Counted from the first letter of the stretch, positions 46,192 through 56,124 are shown. The stretch: 64,000 bases of DNA from a virus (IMGVR_UViG_3300021365_000014:1-64000), one strand, 5' to 3'. The notes: a model not told the origin generated them from the letters alone. Numbers and translations are program-made.

Positions 46192-47967
46192 CTAAAATCG
46201 GAAGAAACTCCTCACTGCACTAATCGCCTGATTTTTTAAACTTGCTACCTGTCCTTGAACGAAACTCATCACCGCCTCCTTTGGATCTAAATTTATTAGT
46301 TTATTGATAGCATCTGCCTTTGCCACGAGCGTGTTTAGATTCTTTATGGGCAGTTTGATCTTGTCGTTCAGTTTCACAACCTTGCCTAGTTTGTCTGCCA
46401 CTGCTTTAATGCTTGGCTGTTTTAATAGTTCCGCCTTAATTATTTTTAATTCTGTCGCTGACAGTTCTGGACTGGTTGCCTTGATCTCTGCCATTGCTTC
46501 ATTGATGTATGCCTTTGTCCTCTGTGTGCTACTCTGCCTGTCATATGGCTCGTGAGTGACAAAGTCAGACACGGTGGTCTTGTTCTCGATCTTGTTTGGT
46601 TTTCCCTGCGGTAATGGATTATCGTCGTCGATGTCTATCAAGCCGTCGGTGACCTTTATGCCTATGGCATCTGGTTTCAACCAACCTGGCCCCCATGCAC
46701 TGCTGGCGCCGACCGAATTAAAATGTACCTGTGATCCTGCTAGATCTATCCTGCCGCCTGCACCATGTAGTTGTGTTCCGTCCGTAAATGACGATATCCC
46801 GTCCCTTGCGTAGTTCCTGACCGAACCTTTCTGGGAACTGTTCAGTATGCCTTTCTCTCCCATCGCAAACACATAACCTTCTGCATTAAGGGCCACGTTT
46901 GTCTCAGAAGTAAAATTTATCGCACCCTTGGCATGGAAGTTGATGTTCATGTCTGAGTGTAGGTTGAAGTCCCTGCCCGACCTCATGTTTATACCGCCGT
47001 CGGAGTAAACACTTACTGTGCCGTCCGTGTCCATCTCTATGAAAGCCTTGCCCGAACCATTGGCAAGGTACACCACACCCTCTGAGTCGTTCATCAGCAG
47101 TTGATGTCCTGATGCGGTCCTCAATCTTGTGAGTTGGTTGGTGCCATCCGCGGCACCGTCGTCCATGACGAAACTGTGTCCTGGATCCCTGTCCGTCTGT
47201 ACTTTGGTGTTGTCCAACCCTATGTTCAACTCTCGTGAGTCTGGACGTATCCTGCCAGGAGTGTTGATACCAAAAACCCTGCTTGGAGATTCACGTCTGG
47301 CTGACGATGATGTTGTACCCCTCACCGTGTCCTGTACCAGTCCCTGTTTCTTGAGTTGGTCTGCTAGAACATCATTGACAGGATATTTCCATTTGTCTAT
47401 GTTCTGTAAAATTTCGCCTGGTGCGTACAATCGCTGATTCTTCTCACCCGCTGGTAAAAATTCTGTTCCGTAATCTGCCAACTTGCTGGTCTCCGATGCC
47501 TCCTGTGCCTCCGCGGCCTTGGATGTGTTGACCGAGGCACCATGGCCTGGCACCTGTTGATTGACCAGGGGTTTCTGCACACAACCTATCCAGAAGGCAC
47601 TGGCGTTGGACTGTTCTCCCTTGGCGAATATCACCAACACGTCCGTGTCCACGTCCGGTGGTACCGCCCACATGCCGTAACTGTGTTGTGTTTCCTTGTA
47701 TAGGTAAGGGTCGATCTCAGACACCGCATTGATGCTTTTCGCACCGTAGAACGGTGACAGGTACTGGCACCATATTATCTGGCTGGAAGTTGGATTAGTG
47801 GTCTGACTCAGTGCTGGTATGTTCACACCCAGTCTGCCCATCTTGAGGGGATCGTTGGTCACTTTTACCGTAGCAATGTACGGACCTGGATCGTTGTCAA
47901 TGTATTTCTCATTGAAGCTCTTCTGGTTGTCCTGTGTGTCCGTGAATCCTGCTGAAGTGTATGCCAT
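46192..47967 (-). CDS. gp5: Baseplate central spike/hub protein gp5-like (no lysozyme domain seen)
   Basis: 591 residues. The N-terminal OB-fold region is recognisable (YIATVKVTNDPLKMGRLGVNI; WAVPPDVDTDVLVIFAKGE). The middle (about 260-420) has VgrG-like beta-helix repeats (SVYSDGGINMRSGRDFNLHS, MNINFHAKGAINFTSETN). The C-terminus is helical. T4 gp5 carries a lysozyme domain between these parts; I see no E-x8-D-x5-T catalytic layout here. It forms the membrane-piercing spike. Confidence 0.8.
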   Translation of the reverse strand: MAYTSAGFTDTQDNQKSFNEKYIDNDPGPYIATVKVTNDPLKMGRLGVNIPALSQTTNPTSSQIIWCQYLSPFYGAKSINAVSEIDPYLYKETQHSYGMWAVPPDVDTDVLVIFAKGEQSNASAFWIGCVQKPLVNQQVPGHGASVNTSKAAEAQEASETSKLADYGTEFLPAGEKNQRLYAPGEILQNIDKWKYPVNDVLADQLKKQGLVQDTVRGTTSSSARRESPSRVFGINTPGRIRPDSRELNIGLDNTKVQTDRDPGHSFVMDDGAADGTNQLTRLRTASGHQLLMNDSEGVVYLANGSGKAFIEMDTDGTVSVYSDGGINMRSGRDFNLHSDMNINFHAKGAINFTSETNVALNAEGYVFAMGEKGILNSSQKGSVRNYARDGISSFTDGTQLHGAGGRIDLAGSQVHFNSVGASSAWGPGWLKPDAIGIKVTDGLIDIDDDNPLPQGKPNKIENKTTVSDFVTHEPYDRQSSTQRTKAYINEAMAEIKATSPELSATELKIIKAELLKQPSIKAVADKLGKVVKLNDKIKLPIKNLNTLVAKADAINKLINLDPKEAVMSFVQGQVASLKNQAISAVRSFFRF

Positions 47968-47971
47968 ATTT

Positions 47972-50155
47972 TTATATTAGTCCCTCAAAATTCTGTTTTG
48001 CAAATTCTTTAGCATTATCGATTAGTTCTGATTTTTTGTCATTAATTTTTTTTTCAATATTTACACTGTCTTTGATCTCGGTTATGCTTTTTATGGAGGC
48101 GTTTGTCAACAACGGTACTGCACCCTCGCCCTGTTGGTTGTTGAACCTGCTACAGTGCAGTGTCTGTAGGAACTGTCCGTTGTCGAATTTGGTGTCTATC
48201 TTGTTGACCTGGTACAGTCCATTGAAGAACAGGTTCTCGTCCCTTACTTTGTCTATGCCGGAGAACATTGTTCCCTCTTTTTCATTTATGTCTGCAGGCA
48301 GACGATATCTCACGCTGATTATGGGTTGGAATCGGTCAGCGTTGAAACTGGCTGATGCTGTGTCGAATGATTCATCCTTGGCGCCGAATGACTTGCCGTC
48401 CTCTTGTATGGGCACGTACATGTCCTGGCAGATGTAGGTGGGATCTCCCAGTATCTCCAGTTCGATCCTCATCATGTCCACCTCAGGATTGGTAAGGTAA
48501 TCATAGAACTGCTGGGCCTTGTTGGCCTCCCCTGACAGTGTCTTCACTGTGTTGGCACCCTTGATGGATGATGGATATTGTCTCAGGGGCAACAGTGGTT
48601 CTGGATCACGCTCCCTGCCGAACACGTTCTTGAATGCTTCTGTCAGCGGTGCGAACAGTCCCTTCTCTGTGTCACTCTTGTCGTCACCCCTCAAATTCCT
48701 CAGGTAGTAAGCGGTCTTGTAGTTGATACGTAGACCCTGCACGTCAACGTTGTCGCCGGTGTAGATGTAGTCATATTCCTTGTGTACCTTGCGACCCCAG
48801 TCCACGTTGGCTATGCTGACCCCGGGACCAACGAACTTAAGGATGTGTATCTTGTAGGGTATGGCCTTGTATGTGATGGTCTTTGGATGCATCTTGGTTA
48901 TGGGATCGATCTTGCTGGTGTCCGTGTACACAGTGGTCTTGATCTTGAACCAGTCTATGTACTGGTTGTTGAACAGTATCTTCTCGAATTCCTTGCTCTT
49001 GATTATGGAGGCCACCTTCTCCTTGGTGAGGCTCTCCTTGGTGTAGTCGGTGTTGGACCTGATGTATGTGGTCCAGAAATCGTTGGCCAACTCCTGATAA
49101 TGGAATCCGGCCCTAATGGCATCCTCGAAGAACTTAGTGACTGCTATGCCCGAACTGGCCTGTGCAGACATGGTGTTCTGTCTAGGTGGGGGTGCATCAA
49201 AGTCTGAATTTAAACCAGAAAAGTCTTCTTGGTTTTGTGCTACCGATCCGGCGCTGTTAGTGGTGCCTGCTGTGTTCTTGTACTGTAATCCTTTTTTCTC
49301 AAGTTCACCGTCTATCTCGAACTTGTAGATGTCTGGATAATACCTCCGCTGTTCTTCGATCTCCTGTTTCATCTGATCGGACAAGGCACGTTCCGCGGCC
49401 GCGGCCCATTGATAAGGATCATTTCCTTCGATGGGCATAGCAGTACGTGGATACTTGAACCTGTCATCGAACGCAAGGTCGGTGTATGGCACCGCCATTA
49501 TCTGATATCTGGCACCACCCTCGTTGACGTCGAAGTCCACCCTGCTGATCAGTATGGGTATCTTACGTGTGTGGCTCTTGTTGGTGCTGTGTTTGGCGTA
49601 TGGTCTTCCCTGCTCATCGAACCCCTTGAACTCTATGGTCAGCAACATGGGTGCGTCTTGGTAGTCTAGGAAACCGTTGATCGCAGTCGCGGCCCTGACC
49701 TTCTCTATGAAAGTGATACCGTATGGTTCGTGTATCTCGAATTCCATCTTCGTAAAGTTTCCTAGGTTACGTTCCGCGTTGGGTCCAACCGTTGACACCA
49801 TGTTGACGTTCTCTATGAACAGGTCATGTGCCCTGTCCAATATCTCTATGCTGTCTTGGTATTGCTCGTAGTATTTGGTTATTTCATCAGCCTTTATCAA
49901 AGTCCTAAAAAGTGCATTGTCCTGGGTGGTCCTAAAGTCCTTGTACTGTCTTGGTTGCACGTTGGCCTTACCTATGCCTCCGGTACGTGCCACTATGTCA
50001 TGCACAGGGTTGGTCAGGAACTTGGCTGTCCGGATCTCCTGCTCCGTGATGCCACTCAGTGTGAATATGGTGTTGAACGATGCGTACTGGTGAAGCACGT
50101 TGGGTTTCAAGAAAGGTTTGCTGGCAGAACCTGATGTGGTGTATTTCTCCGCCAT
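47972..50155 (-). CDS. Large baseplate hub-region structural protein
   Basis: 727 residues. The family is conserved in T4-like marine phages between gp53 and gp5 (blocks NTIFTLSGITEQEIRTAKF, MEFEIHEPYGITFIEKVRAA and RFNNQQGEGAVP). Its place next to the spike gene suggests a gp27-like hub role, but I see no gp27 motif. It has a central proline/Gln-poor linker near residues 285-325 and no catalytic motif. Confidence 0.6.
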   Translation of the reverse strand: MAEKYTTSGSASKPFLKPNVLHQYASFNTIFTLSGITEQEIRTAKFLTNPVHDIVARTGGIGKANVQPRQYKDFRTTQDNALFRTLIKADEITKYYEQYQDSIEILDRAHDLFIENVNMVSTVGPNAERNLGNFTKMEFEIHEPYGITFIEKVRAATAINGFLDYQDAPMLLTIEFKGFDEQGRPYAKHSTNKSHTRKIPILISRVDFDVNEGGARYQIMAVPYTDLAFDDRFKYPRTAMPIEGNDPYQWAAAAERALSDQMKQEIEEQRRYYPDIYKFEIDGELEKKGLQYKNTAGTTNSAGSVAQNQEDFSGLNSDFDAPPPRQNTMSAQASSGIAVTKFFEDAIRAGFHYQELANDFWTTYIRSNTDYTKESLTKEKVASIIKSKEFEKILFNNQYIDWFKIKTTVYTDTSKIDPITKMHPKTITYKAIPYKIHILKFVGPGVSIANVDWGRKVHKEYDYIYTGDNVDVQGLRINYKTAYYLRNLRGDDKSDTEKGLFAPLTEAFKNVFGRERDPEPLLPLRQYPSSIKGANTVKTLSGEANKAQQFYDYLTNPEVDMMRIELEILGDPTYICQDMYVPIQEDGKSFGAKDESFDTASASFNADRFQPIISVRYRLPADINEKEGTMFSGIDKVRDENLFFNGLYQVNKIDTKFDNGQFLQTLHCSRFNNQQGEGAVPLLTNASIKSITEIKDSVNIEKKINDKKSELIDNAKEFAKQNFEGLI

Positions 50156-50156
50156 G

Positions 50157-50456
50157 TTATATTCCTAGGTCTGAGTTGACGTTGCTGGGTTTAGGCAACT
50201 GTATGGTCACTCCTGGTTTGAAGTCGTATATTGGATCCTCTATCTGGTCTGGGTTACGCTGTGCGAACACCCACCAAAGCCTCGGTGAGCCATAAAGGTC
50301 ATAGGCCAACAGGTCTGGCCTGTATGCGTAGGTCCTCTCAATGGTGTAACTCTGATCGTCATCCTCCGCCGTGATAGTCCTGGGCACGAATGTTTCCAGG
50401 TTCACATCATTCTGTGGTGTCGAGAAGTAAGGTGATGTTGAAGAATACTTTGCCAT
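50157..50456 (-). CDS. gp53: Baseplate wedge protein gp53 (LysM-like)
   Basis: 99 residues, shorter than T4 gp53 (196). The block YRPDLLAYDLYGSPRLWWVF followed by NPDQIEDP and FKPGVTIQLP is the LysM-like core of gp53. It links wedges in the baseplate. The gene overlaps the upstream tube-cap-like gene by 1 base. Confidence 0.82.
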   Translation of the reverse strand: MAKYSSTSPYFSTPQNDVNLETFVPRTITAEDDDQSYTIERTYAYRPDLLAYDLYGSPRLWWVFAQRNPDQIEDPIYDFKPGVTIQLPKPSNVNSDLGI

Positions 50457-51277
50457 TAGATGAATCCTATCTCGTCTGTGCCTTTACCGTTCAATTCGCC
50501 ACGTGCGAATTGTGACAGTGAGAAGTTCTTGATTGATTCCCTGCTGTAGATTGGTGTAACCAGCACTGATATGTTTGACAGTGTGGGTGCCCAGGTCTGT
50601 GATTCTGCGTTGATATCAAAACCTACGTCAGGGCCATTTGATTGCCTGTAAGGTGAATTTGATTGTTTGGTTGAGATGTAGTCGATGCCCGGTCTGAGTT
50701 CCACGTTGAACGTGTTCACTATCACTGGTACCTTGCTGAACATGTGATCACCATAACCTGACATGTGCATGATCGGTGGTGGATTGCCTTTCAACGCCTG
50801 TTCCTTGCCAAAGTACATTTTGGTTATGGTCCTCAGGAAGTTCACGGTTGCCACCCAGTGCTTGGCGTCATCTGAATTCTGCACGGGGAACTCTCCGATT
50901 ATGTTCATGGAGTCCACTTGTGAGTTCTGGTATGCCTGGAACGGGTAGTTGCTGTGTGTCTGTGCCAGGGGGTTGTAGTTGGCCGAATGCTGTATCACCA
51001 CCGCTGGTGTCAATGGCCAGAATATGCCACGTGAAGGCACCAGTGGCGCCAATAATTCGTTGTTGGCCAGTATGGAGTCGTAGACCGCGTCTGCACCGTT
51101 TGGTATCTGCAGTCTCACACGCCAGTCTGTTTTGTCCGAACGTCCGGACCATTTGGCCCTGGACTGCACTATCCTGGAATCCGTGGAAATACCAGCACCC
51201 GTGAGCCTGCCCAGGGTCTTGTTGAATATGCCCCCTCCCACGTTCTTGACTATCTTGCCTATGTCTCCAAATGCCAT
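50456..51277 (-). CDS. Baseplate tail-tube cap-like protein (gp48/gp54 type)
   Basis: 273 residues, first gene of the late baseplate unit. The block WRVRLQIPNG with PLTPAVVIQHSANYNPL and SYPFQAYQNS-like regions is conserved in marine T4-like phages and usually called tube cap gp48. The tail-tube-like beta content fits. A gp54 assignment is possible. It sits 44 bases behind a perfect late promoter. Confidence 0.55.
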   Translation of the reverse strand: MAFGDIGKIVKNVGGGIFNKTLGRLTGAGISTDSRIVQSRAKWSGRSDKTDWRVRLQIPNGADAVYDSILANNELLAPLVPSRGIFWPLTPAVVIQHSANYNPLAQTHSNYPFQAYQNSQVDSMNIIGEFPVQNSDDAKHWVATVNFLRTITKMYFGKEQALKGNPPPIMHMSGYGDHMFSKVPVIVNTFNVELRPGIDYISTKQSNSPYRQSNGPDVGFDINAESQTWAPTLSNISVLVTPIYSRESIKNFSLSQFARGELNGKGTDEIGFI

Positions 51278-51284
51278 TATATGG

Positions 51285-51313
51285 TTGCTTTCCTTTGTAA
51301 AATTTCGTATACT
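51285..51313 (+). promoter_or_regulatory. Candidate sigma70-like promoter for the gp55-gp47-gp46 unit
   Basis: TTGCTT (51285-51290), 17 bases, then TATACT (51308-51313), about 80 bases before the gp55 ATG at 51396. The minus-35 is weak. It faces the opposite way to the late promoter at 51321-51328, giving divergent control of early and late genes. Confidence 0.45.
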
Positions 51314-51320
51314 TTAACTA

Positions 51321-51328
51321 TATTTATA
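51321..51328 (-). promoter_or_regulatory. T4-type late promoter for the baseplate unit
   Basis: A perfect TATAAATA on the minus strand, in the gap 51278-51395 between the divergent gp55 and tube-cap-like genes. It would start the tube-cap, gp53, hub and gp5 genes. Confidence 0.72.
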
Positions 51329-51395
51329 GGCATTATTTTAGGCGCACTTAATTCACCATACGACACGAATCAACACAATATAAAGAGAACAAATT

Positions 51396-52379
51396 ATGAA
51401 GAGAGTCAAGTACCTAAACAACCGAGATCTACTGGCACAGATACACGCCAGCAAAAACACCTACTGCTCATACGTCGCACCCGAGGACGCACAGTATGAC
51501 CTCATAGTGCCCAACCTAAAGAAGGTCAACGCCAGTGCGGTGGCGCAGGCACGTAAGGCCAAGGCCAAGCGTTTGACACAGGAAGCGTGGGAAGAGGCCA
51601 AAGCGGCGGGACTTAAAAAGATAAAATTAGTGGACTACACTGTCAGTCCTAGGAAAATTGAAAAAACGGATCTGGTGTTCAGGGTCATGATGTTTGATCA
51701 CGTGCCCATGGACGACGAGAGAAAGAAGAATCCCAAGACCACGGCGGATCATCACAGCAAGGTGAACTTCCCTCCGTTCCAGCACTACAAGTTTGACAAA
51801 AACGGCAAACTGGTGTGCGTGGGCAAAAGCCACTGGGTGGGCGGAATGAGCAACGGTCATTTCTCTGCCGACCATGGCAAGATGACCAACCAACTGGCCA
51901 TGATGTACATGAAACTTTGTGAGAGATATGGTACCAGGGCCAACTGGAGAGGATACACCTACAATGACGAGATGCAATCACAGGCGTTGATGCAATTGAG
52001 TCAGATAGGACTACAGTTTGACGAATCAAAGTCCGACAACCCATTCGCATACTACACGGCCGCAATCACAAACAGTTTCACGAGGATACTGAACATTGAG
52101 AAAAAGAACCAAGCGATCAGGGACGACCTGTTGGAGTTCAACGGCATGATGCCCAGTTTCACGAGACAGAATGAGAATGAGACCGCAGGACCGTCATACC
52201 AGAAGAGAATGAAGACCGCACACGGTGATGTGCATGAGGTCAACAAGACCACCTTAAAGAAGTTAAACAAGACTTTAAAGAAAAAAGGCAAACTGGACTC
52301 TGATGATTTTGACGACGTGCAATTCAAAAACAAGATAGACATGACCAATCATAAACCCGTAGTCAAGAAGAAATGGTAA
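51396..52379 (+). CDS. gp55: Late-transcription sigma factor gp55 with long N-terminal extension
   Basis: 327 residues against 185 in T4. The sigma region 2-like core is at about 153-247 (MYMKLCERYGTRANWRGYTY, then YNDEMQSQALMQ and KSDNPFAYYTAAITNSFTR). The N-terminal 150 residues are a separate basic region with no known motif. The last 60 residues are Lys-rich. gp55 directs RNA polymerase to TATAAATA late promoters, four perfect copies of which occur in this window. It is the first gene of the replication/recombination unit. Confidence 0.85.
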   Translation: MKRVKYLNNRDLLAQIHASKNTYCSYVAPEDAQYDLIVPNLKKVNASAVAQARKAKAKRLTQEAWEEAKAAGLKKIKLVDYTVSPRKIEKTDLVFRVMMFDHVPMDDERKKNPKTTADHHSKVNFPPFQHYKFDKNGKLVCVGKSHWVGGMSNGHFSADHGKMTNQLAMMYMKLCERYGTRANWRGYTYNDEMQSQALMQLSQIGLQFDESKSDNPFAYYTAAITNSFTRILNIEKKNQAIRDDLLEFNGMMPSFTRQNENETAGPSYQKRMKTAHGDVHEVNKTTLKKLNKTLKKKGKLDSDDFDDVQFKNKIDMTNHKPVVKKKW

Positions 52380-52383
52380 AAAT

Positions 52384-53403
52384 ATGTTTTTCAAAAAGGT
52401 AGCCTGTTTCACGGACATACACTTCGGACTCAAAGGCAACAGTCGTATACACAACGATGACTGTGAGGAGTTCGTCAAGTGGTTCATAGCACAGGCAAAG
52501 GCAGAAGGTTGTGAGACTTGCATATTCCTTGGCGACTGGCACCATCACAGATCAGCAACAAACGTTTCCACGATGAACTACACAGTTTCCAACATGGAGA
52601 GACTGGGTGCGGCATTCGAGAAAGTGTACGTGATAATGGGCAATCATGACCTGTACTACAGAGACAAGAGAGAAATCAATTCCATGGAGTACATCAGGAA
52701 CATTCCAAACATACACATTGTCAACGAATGGCTAGTGGAGGATGATGTTGCCATACTTCCATGGATCGTGGAAGACGAATGGAAGAAGATCGAAAAGATG
52801 AAACAGAAATACGTGTTCGGACACTTCGAACTGCCGTACTTCAAGATGAACGCCATGGTAGAGATGCCTGACGTGGGCGGAATACAAACTGATCACTTCG
52901 CAGGATGTGGCAAGGTGTTCTCAGGACACTTCCACAAGAGGCAGTACATGAAGAATGTCACATACATGGGCAACGCCTTCCCACACAACTACGCAGATGC
53001 CTGGGATGACGACAGGGGCATGATGATACTGGAATACGGAGGGGAACCTAAGTTCGTCAACTGGCCAGACATGCCAAGGTACATCACGATAAAAGTTTCA
53101 GAACTATTGGAAGATCCAGACAAGTATCTCAAACCAAAGATGTATGTGAGGGTCACACTTGATATAAAAATTTCATACGAGGAAGCAAACTTCGTGAGGG
53201 AAACATTCATAGACAAGTATCAACTGAGGGAACTACAACTGATCCCGGAACAGGTGGACAACGCACAGCAACCATTGGTGGAAGTGCAGAAGTTTGACAG
53301 CGTGGATCAGATCGTAATCAAACAGTTACAGGGTGTGGACTCAGAAGTCTATGACAAAAACGTACTAACAGCAATTTACAACGACCTGGATGTTACAAGT
53401 TAG
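52384..53403 (+). CDS. gp47: Recombination nuclease subunit gp47 (SbcD/Mre11-like)
   Basis: 339 residues, typical. The metallophosphatase motifs are in order: FTDIHFG (D11, H13), FLGDWHHH, IMGNHDLYY, FGHFELPY and SGHFHKRQ. It forms the Mn-dependent nuclease with gp46, needed for end resection, recombination-dependent replication and host DNA breakdown. It overlaps the next gene by 14 bases. Confidence 0.95.
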   Translation: MFFKKVACFTDIHFGLKGNSRIHNDDCEEFVKWFIAQAKAEGCETCIFLGDWHHHRSATNVSTMNYTVSNMERLGAAFEKVYVIMGNHDLYYRDKREINSMEYIRNIPNIHIVNEWLVEDDVAILPWIVEDEWKKIEKMKQKYVFGHFELPYFKMNAMVEMPDVGGIQTDHFAGCGKVFSGHFHKRQYMKNVTYMGNAFPHNYADAWDDDRGMMILEYGGEPKFVNWPDMPRYITIKVSELLEDPDKYLKPKMYVRVTLDIKISYEEANFVRETFIDKYQLRELQLIPEQVDNAQQPLVEVQKFDSVDQIVIKQLQGVDSEVYDKNVLTAIYNDLDVTS

Positions 53404-54133
53404 CAATATAAAAATAAAACTGATGGACAATGCACTGGCAAGGAAATGGCTGGAACTTTATCAGAGCCTCGATATCGCTCCAGATCAAATAATACACAAC
53501 ACCGGGATCAGCGACGGCGACTTTGCCAACAAAATAAAAGAAGCAAATAGACTATTTGGTTTTGATTGGCCCACCAATCCAAGCACTCAAGCAGATTACA
53601 ACATGATGCACAAGGACATAGAAACTGCACCAAAAGACAAGGCTGACCTTTTGCAAAGTATACACAACGACCTGCACGTCAAGGAATCCCATGGCAGTGA
53701 AGCAAGTCACATCCAAATTGTGTGGTCCGAGAGCCTTGGACAGTTTTATAAAAAGAAGCCAATATCGATCGATATGCCAGACGACGCAGAATCCTTCAAA
53801 AAGTCAATCAACCATGGCGACGTGTATCTAGGATATCCACATGTTGGAAAATCACCGGAAGTGTGCATGTTGCAGAATGACATCAGTGACTTGCCGCAGA
53901 CCTGCAGGATACACAATAAAATTGTTTGTGACGTTTTGATAAGCCTTAGCAATCAAACCTGTAACACCGATGATGACCTTCTTTCGTGGTATGAAGAAAA
54001 TAAAATCACTATGTTTACCAAGGAAGAGATGTTAAAATATAATGGCTGGGCCAAAATTGGAGAAGTTGTAAACAAAGACGATTTGCAAAGCATAGATAAG
54101 GAAAATTTAAAAATAAGTTATGCCAACGATTAG
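53390..54133 (+). CDS. Unknown protein inserted between gp47 and gp46
   Basis: 247 residues, ATG at 53390 overlapping gp47 by 14 bases. It is acidic and soluble, with no motif I recognise. DKADLLQSIHNDLHVKESHG and VWSESLGQFYKKKP are the most distinctive segments. Overlaps on both sides show co-translation with the nuclease genes. It could be a cofactor or an unrelated passenger. Confidence 0.6.
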   Translation: MLQVSNIKIKLMDNALARKWLELYQSLDIAPDQIIHNTGISDGDFANKIKEANRLFGFDWPTNPSTQADYNMMHKDIETAPKDKADLLQSIHNDLHVKESHGSEASHIQIVWSESLGQFYKKKPISIDMPDDAESFKKSINHGDVYLGYPHVGKSPEVCMLQNDISDLPQTCRIHNKIVCDVLISLSNQTCNTDDDLLSWYEENKITMFTKEEMLKYNGWAKIGEVVNKDDLQSIDKENLKISYAND

Positions 54134-54353
54134 TAAAAAGAAATTGATAAAAGTTTTGAAAGGTGACTTCGAGGAACCTGTAACTAAACAATCACTTTTG
54201 GACCAACTTGCAAAACCTGTAACACAGGAGGAGTGGTTGAAAGGATATAAGAGATGGGTTGAACAACACACACTTTCAACTCCTCCGGAAGTTTATGAGG
54301 CAATAGAGAACGTAGGCAAAAAGAAACGTAGGAAAAAGAATGTTAACGATTAA
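54120..54353 (+). CDS. Small basic protein between gp47 and gp46
   Basis: 77 residues. ATG at 54120 overlaps the previous stop, and its end overlaps the gp46 start by 14 bases. The C-terminus is KKKRRKK, so DNA or RNA binding is plausible. WLKGYKRWVEQHTLSTPPE is the only conserved-looking part. Confidence 0.55.
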   Translation: MPTISKKKLIKVLKGDFEEPVTKQSLLDQLAKPVTQEEWLKGYKRWVEQHTLSTPPEVYEAIENVGKKKRRKKNVND

Positions 54354-56115
54354 GGAAATAACAGTCAAGAACTTCATGAGTGTGGGCAACCAGGCCCAAG
54401 CCATAGACTTCTCCAATAAAAGCCTAGTGCTTGTTATCGGTGAGAACATGGACCTAGGTGGTGATGACGCGGGTGCCAGGAACGGTACCGGTAAGACTAC
54501 TATCATCAATGCATTGAGTTATGTGTTTTTTGGCGAAGCACTAACAAACATTAGAAGAGACAACCTTGTAAACAAGACCAACGAGAAAGGCATGTTGGTC
54601 AGTGTTAAGTTTGTGAAAAACGGAATAACCTACACAATCGAGAGAGGACGTAAACCGCAGATATTTAGATTCTATGCCAATGACATAGAACAAAAAACAG
54701 AGAGCAACGAAGCACAAGGTGAAAACAGAGAAACACAAGTGGAAATAAACAAACTGATGGGTATGACCCATTCCATGTTCAAGAACATAATTGCACTTAA
54801 CACGTACACACAACCGTTCCTTTCCACCAAACAGGCAGAACAGAGAGAAATAATAGAACAACTGCTGGGTATAACACTACTCTCACAGAAAGCAGACCTG
54901 TTGAAAGAAAAACAAAAGGCAACAAAACAAATGCTCACGGAAGAGAAGATGCGTATAGACGCTAAAGTTGCCTCGAATGAAAAGATACAGGAGTCGATAG
55001 AAAGTTTGAAAATAAGATCAAACGCTTGGGTAAGTCAGAAAGATGAAGACATAAAAAGTTTCAAAGAAGCGATTGCAGAACTGGAAAAAGTGGACAGTGA
55101 AATCGAGATAGAGAAACACAAGAAACTACAGAAGAGGAATGAACTACAGACCATGCTGAGGAGCCTCGAGAAGGAGAAAGCGTATCATGAGGATTCCCTG
55201 ACAAAAGCGGAAAGCACTGTGACAAAGACAAATACAGATCTCGAATACGCGGAACAACAGAAATGTCCAACGTGCGAACAGGAACTGCACGACGACAAGC
55301 ACACGCACCTCGTGGACAGACTCAAAGTGCAACTGACAGAATCCACTGACTACGTGACGAAACTGAAATCAGATCTTGCGAAAATACAAGAAGGCATAGA
55401 TGAGGTGGGAGATCTCGGACAGGTACCTGAGACGTATTATGACACCATAGACGAGGCGTACAATCACAAGGGCTCGTTACAGGACCTAAAGAGACAGTTG
55501 GAACAGACAGAGAAAAAAGAAGACACTTACGCAGAACAGATAGCAGAGATGACCAAGTCCGCGATACAGGAAGTGGACTACGAGAAGGCCAACGAGCTGG
55601 AGGACCTGCACAGGCACCAGGAGTTCTTGTACAAATTGCTGACAGCGAAAGACTCGTTCATAAGGACAAGAATCATAGAACAGAACTTGACATACCTGAA
55701 CCAACGATTGGCATACTTCCTGGGTAAGGTAAAACTACCACACACAGTCACTTTCCAATCAGACCTAAGTGTGCGTATCGAGGAACTGGGCAGGGAACTG
55801 GACTTCGATAATTTAAGTAGGGGCGAAAGAAACAGATTGATCCTGAGTCTGAGTTGGGCATTCAGAGATGTGTGGGAGAGCCTTTATCAACAGATCAACT
55901 TGCTGTTCATTGACGAGCTTGTAGACGCAGGCATGGATATATCCGGTGTTGAGAGTTCAATGGCGGTGTTGAAGGACATGAGCAGGACACAGAAGAAAAA
56001 CATATTTTTGATATCCCACAAGGACGAATTAGTGAGTAGGGTGAACAGTGTGCTGAAAGTTGTAAAAGAGAATGGCTTCACAAATTATGCAAACGACGTT
56101 GATATCATCGTATAA
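54340..56115 (+). CDS. gp46: Recombination nuclease ATPase gp46 (SbcC/Rad50-like)
   Basis: 591 residues, close to T4 (560). Walker A is GARNGTGKTT (K52). Coiled coils (about 190-310 and 320-430) flank a zinc-hook CPTC (near 309-312). The signature LSRGERNRLILSLSW and the Walker B/D-loop LLFIDELVDAGMD follow. It is the ATPase partner of gp47. The preceding gene overlaps it, so the four genes form one translational unit. Confidence 0.95.
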   Translation: MLTIKEITVKNFMSVGNQAQAIDFSNKSLVLVIGENMDLGGDDAGARNGTGKTTIINALSYVFFGEALTNIRRDNLVNKTNEKGMLVSVKFVKNGITYTIERGRKPQIFRFYANDIEQKTESNEAQGENRETQVEINKLMGMTHSMFKNIIALNTYTQPFLSTKQAEQREIIEQLLGITLLSQKADLLKEKQKATKQMLTEEKMRIDAKVASNEKIQESIESLKIRSNAWVSQKDEDIKSFKEAIAELEKVDSEIEIEKHKKLQKRNELQTMLRSLEKEKAYHEDSLTKAESTVTKTNTDLEYAEQQKCPTCEQELHDDKHTHLVDRLKVQLTESTDYVTKLKSDLAKIQEGIDEVGDLGQVPETYYDTIDEAYNHKGSLQDLKRQLEQTEKKEDTYAEQIAEMTKSAIQEVDYEKANELEDLHRHQEFLYKLLTAKDSFIRTRIIEQNLTYLNQRLAYFLGKVKLPHTVTFQSDLSVRIEELGRELDFDNLSRGERNRLILSLSWAFRDVWESLYQQINLLFIDELVDAGMDISGVESSMAVLKDMSRTQKKNIFLISHKDELVSRVNSVLKVVKENGFTNYANDVDIIV

Positions 56116-56124
56116 TTATACATT

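Noticed and set aside
46192-47967. Lysozyme domain in the gp5-like spike
   Set aside because: No T4-lysozyme-type catalytic Glu/Asp/Thr layout or other muramidase motif could be found between the OB fold and the beta helix.
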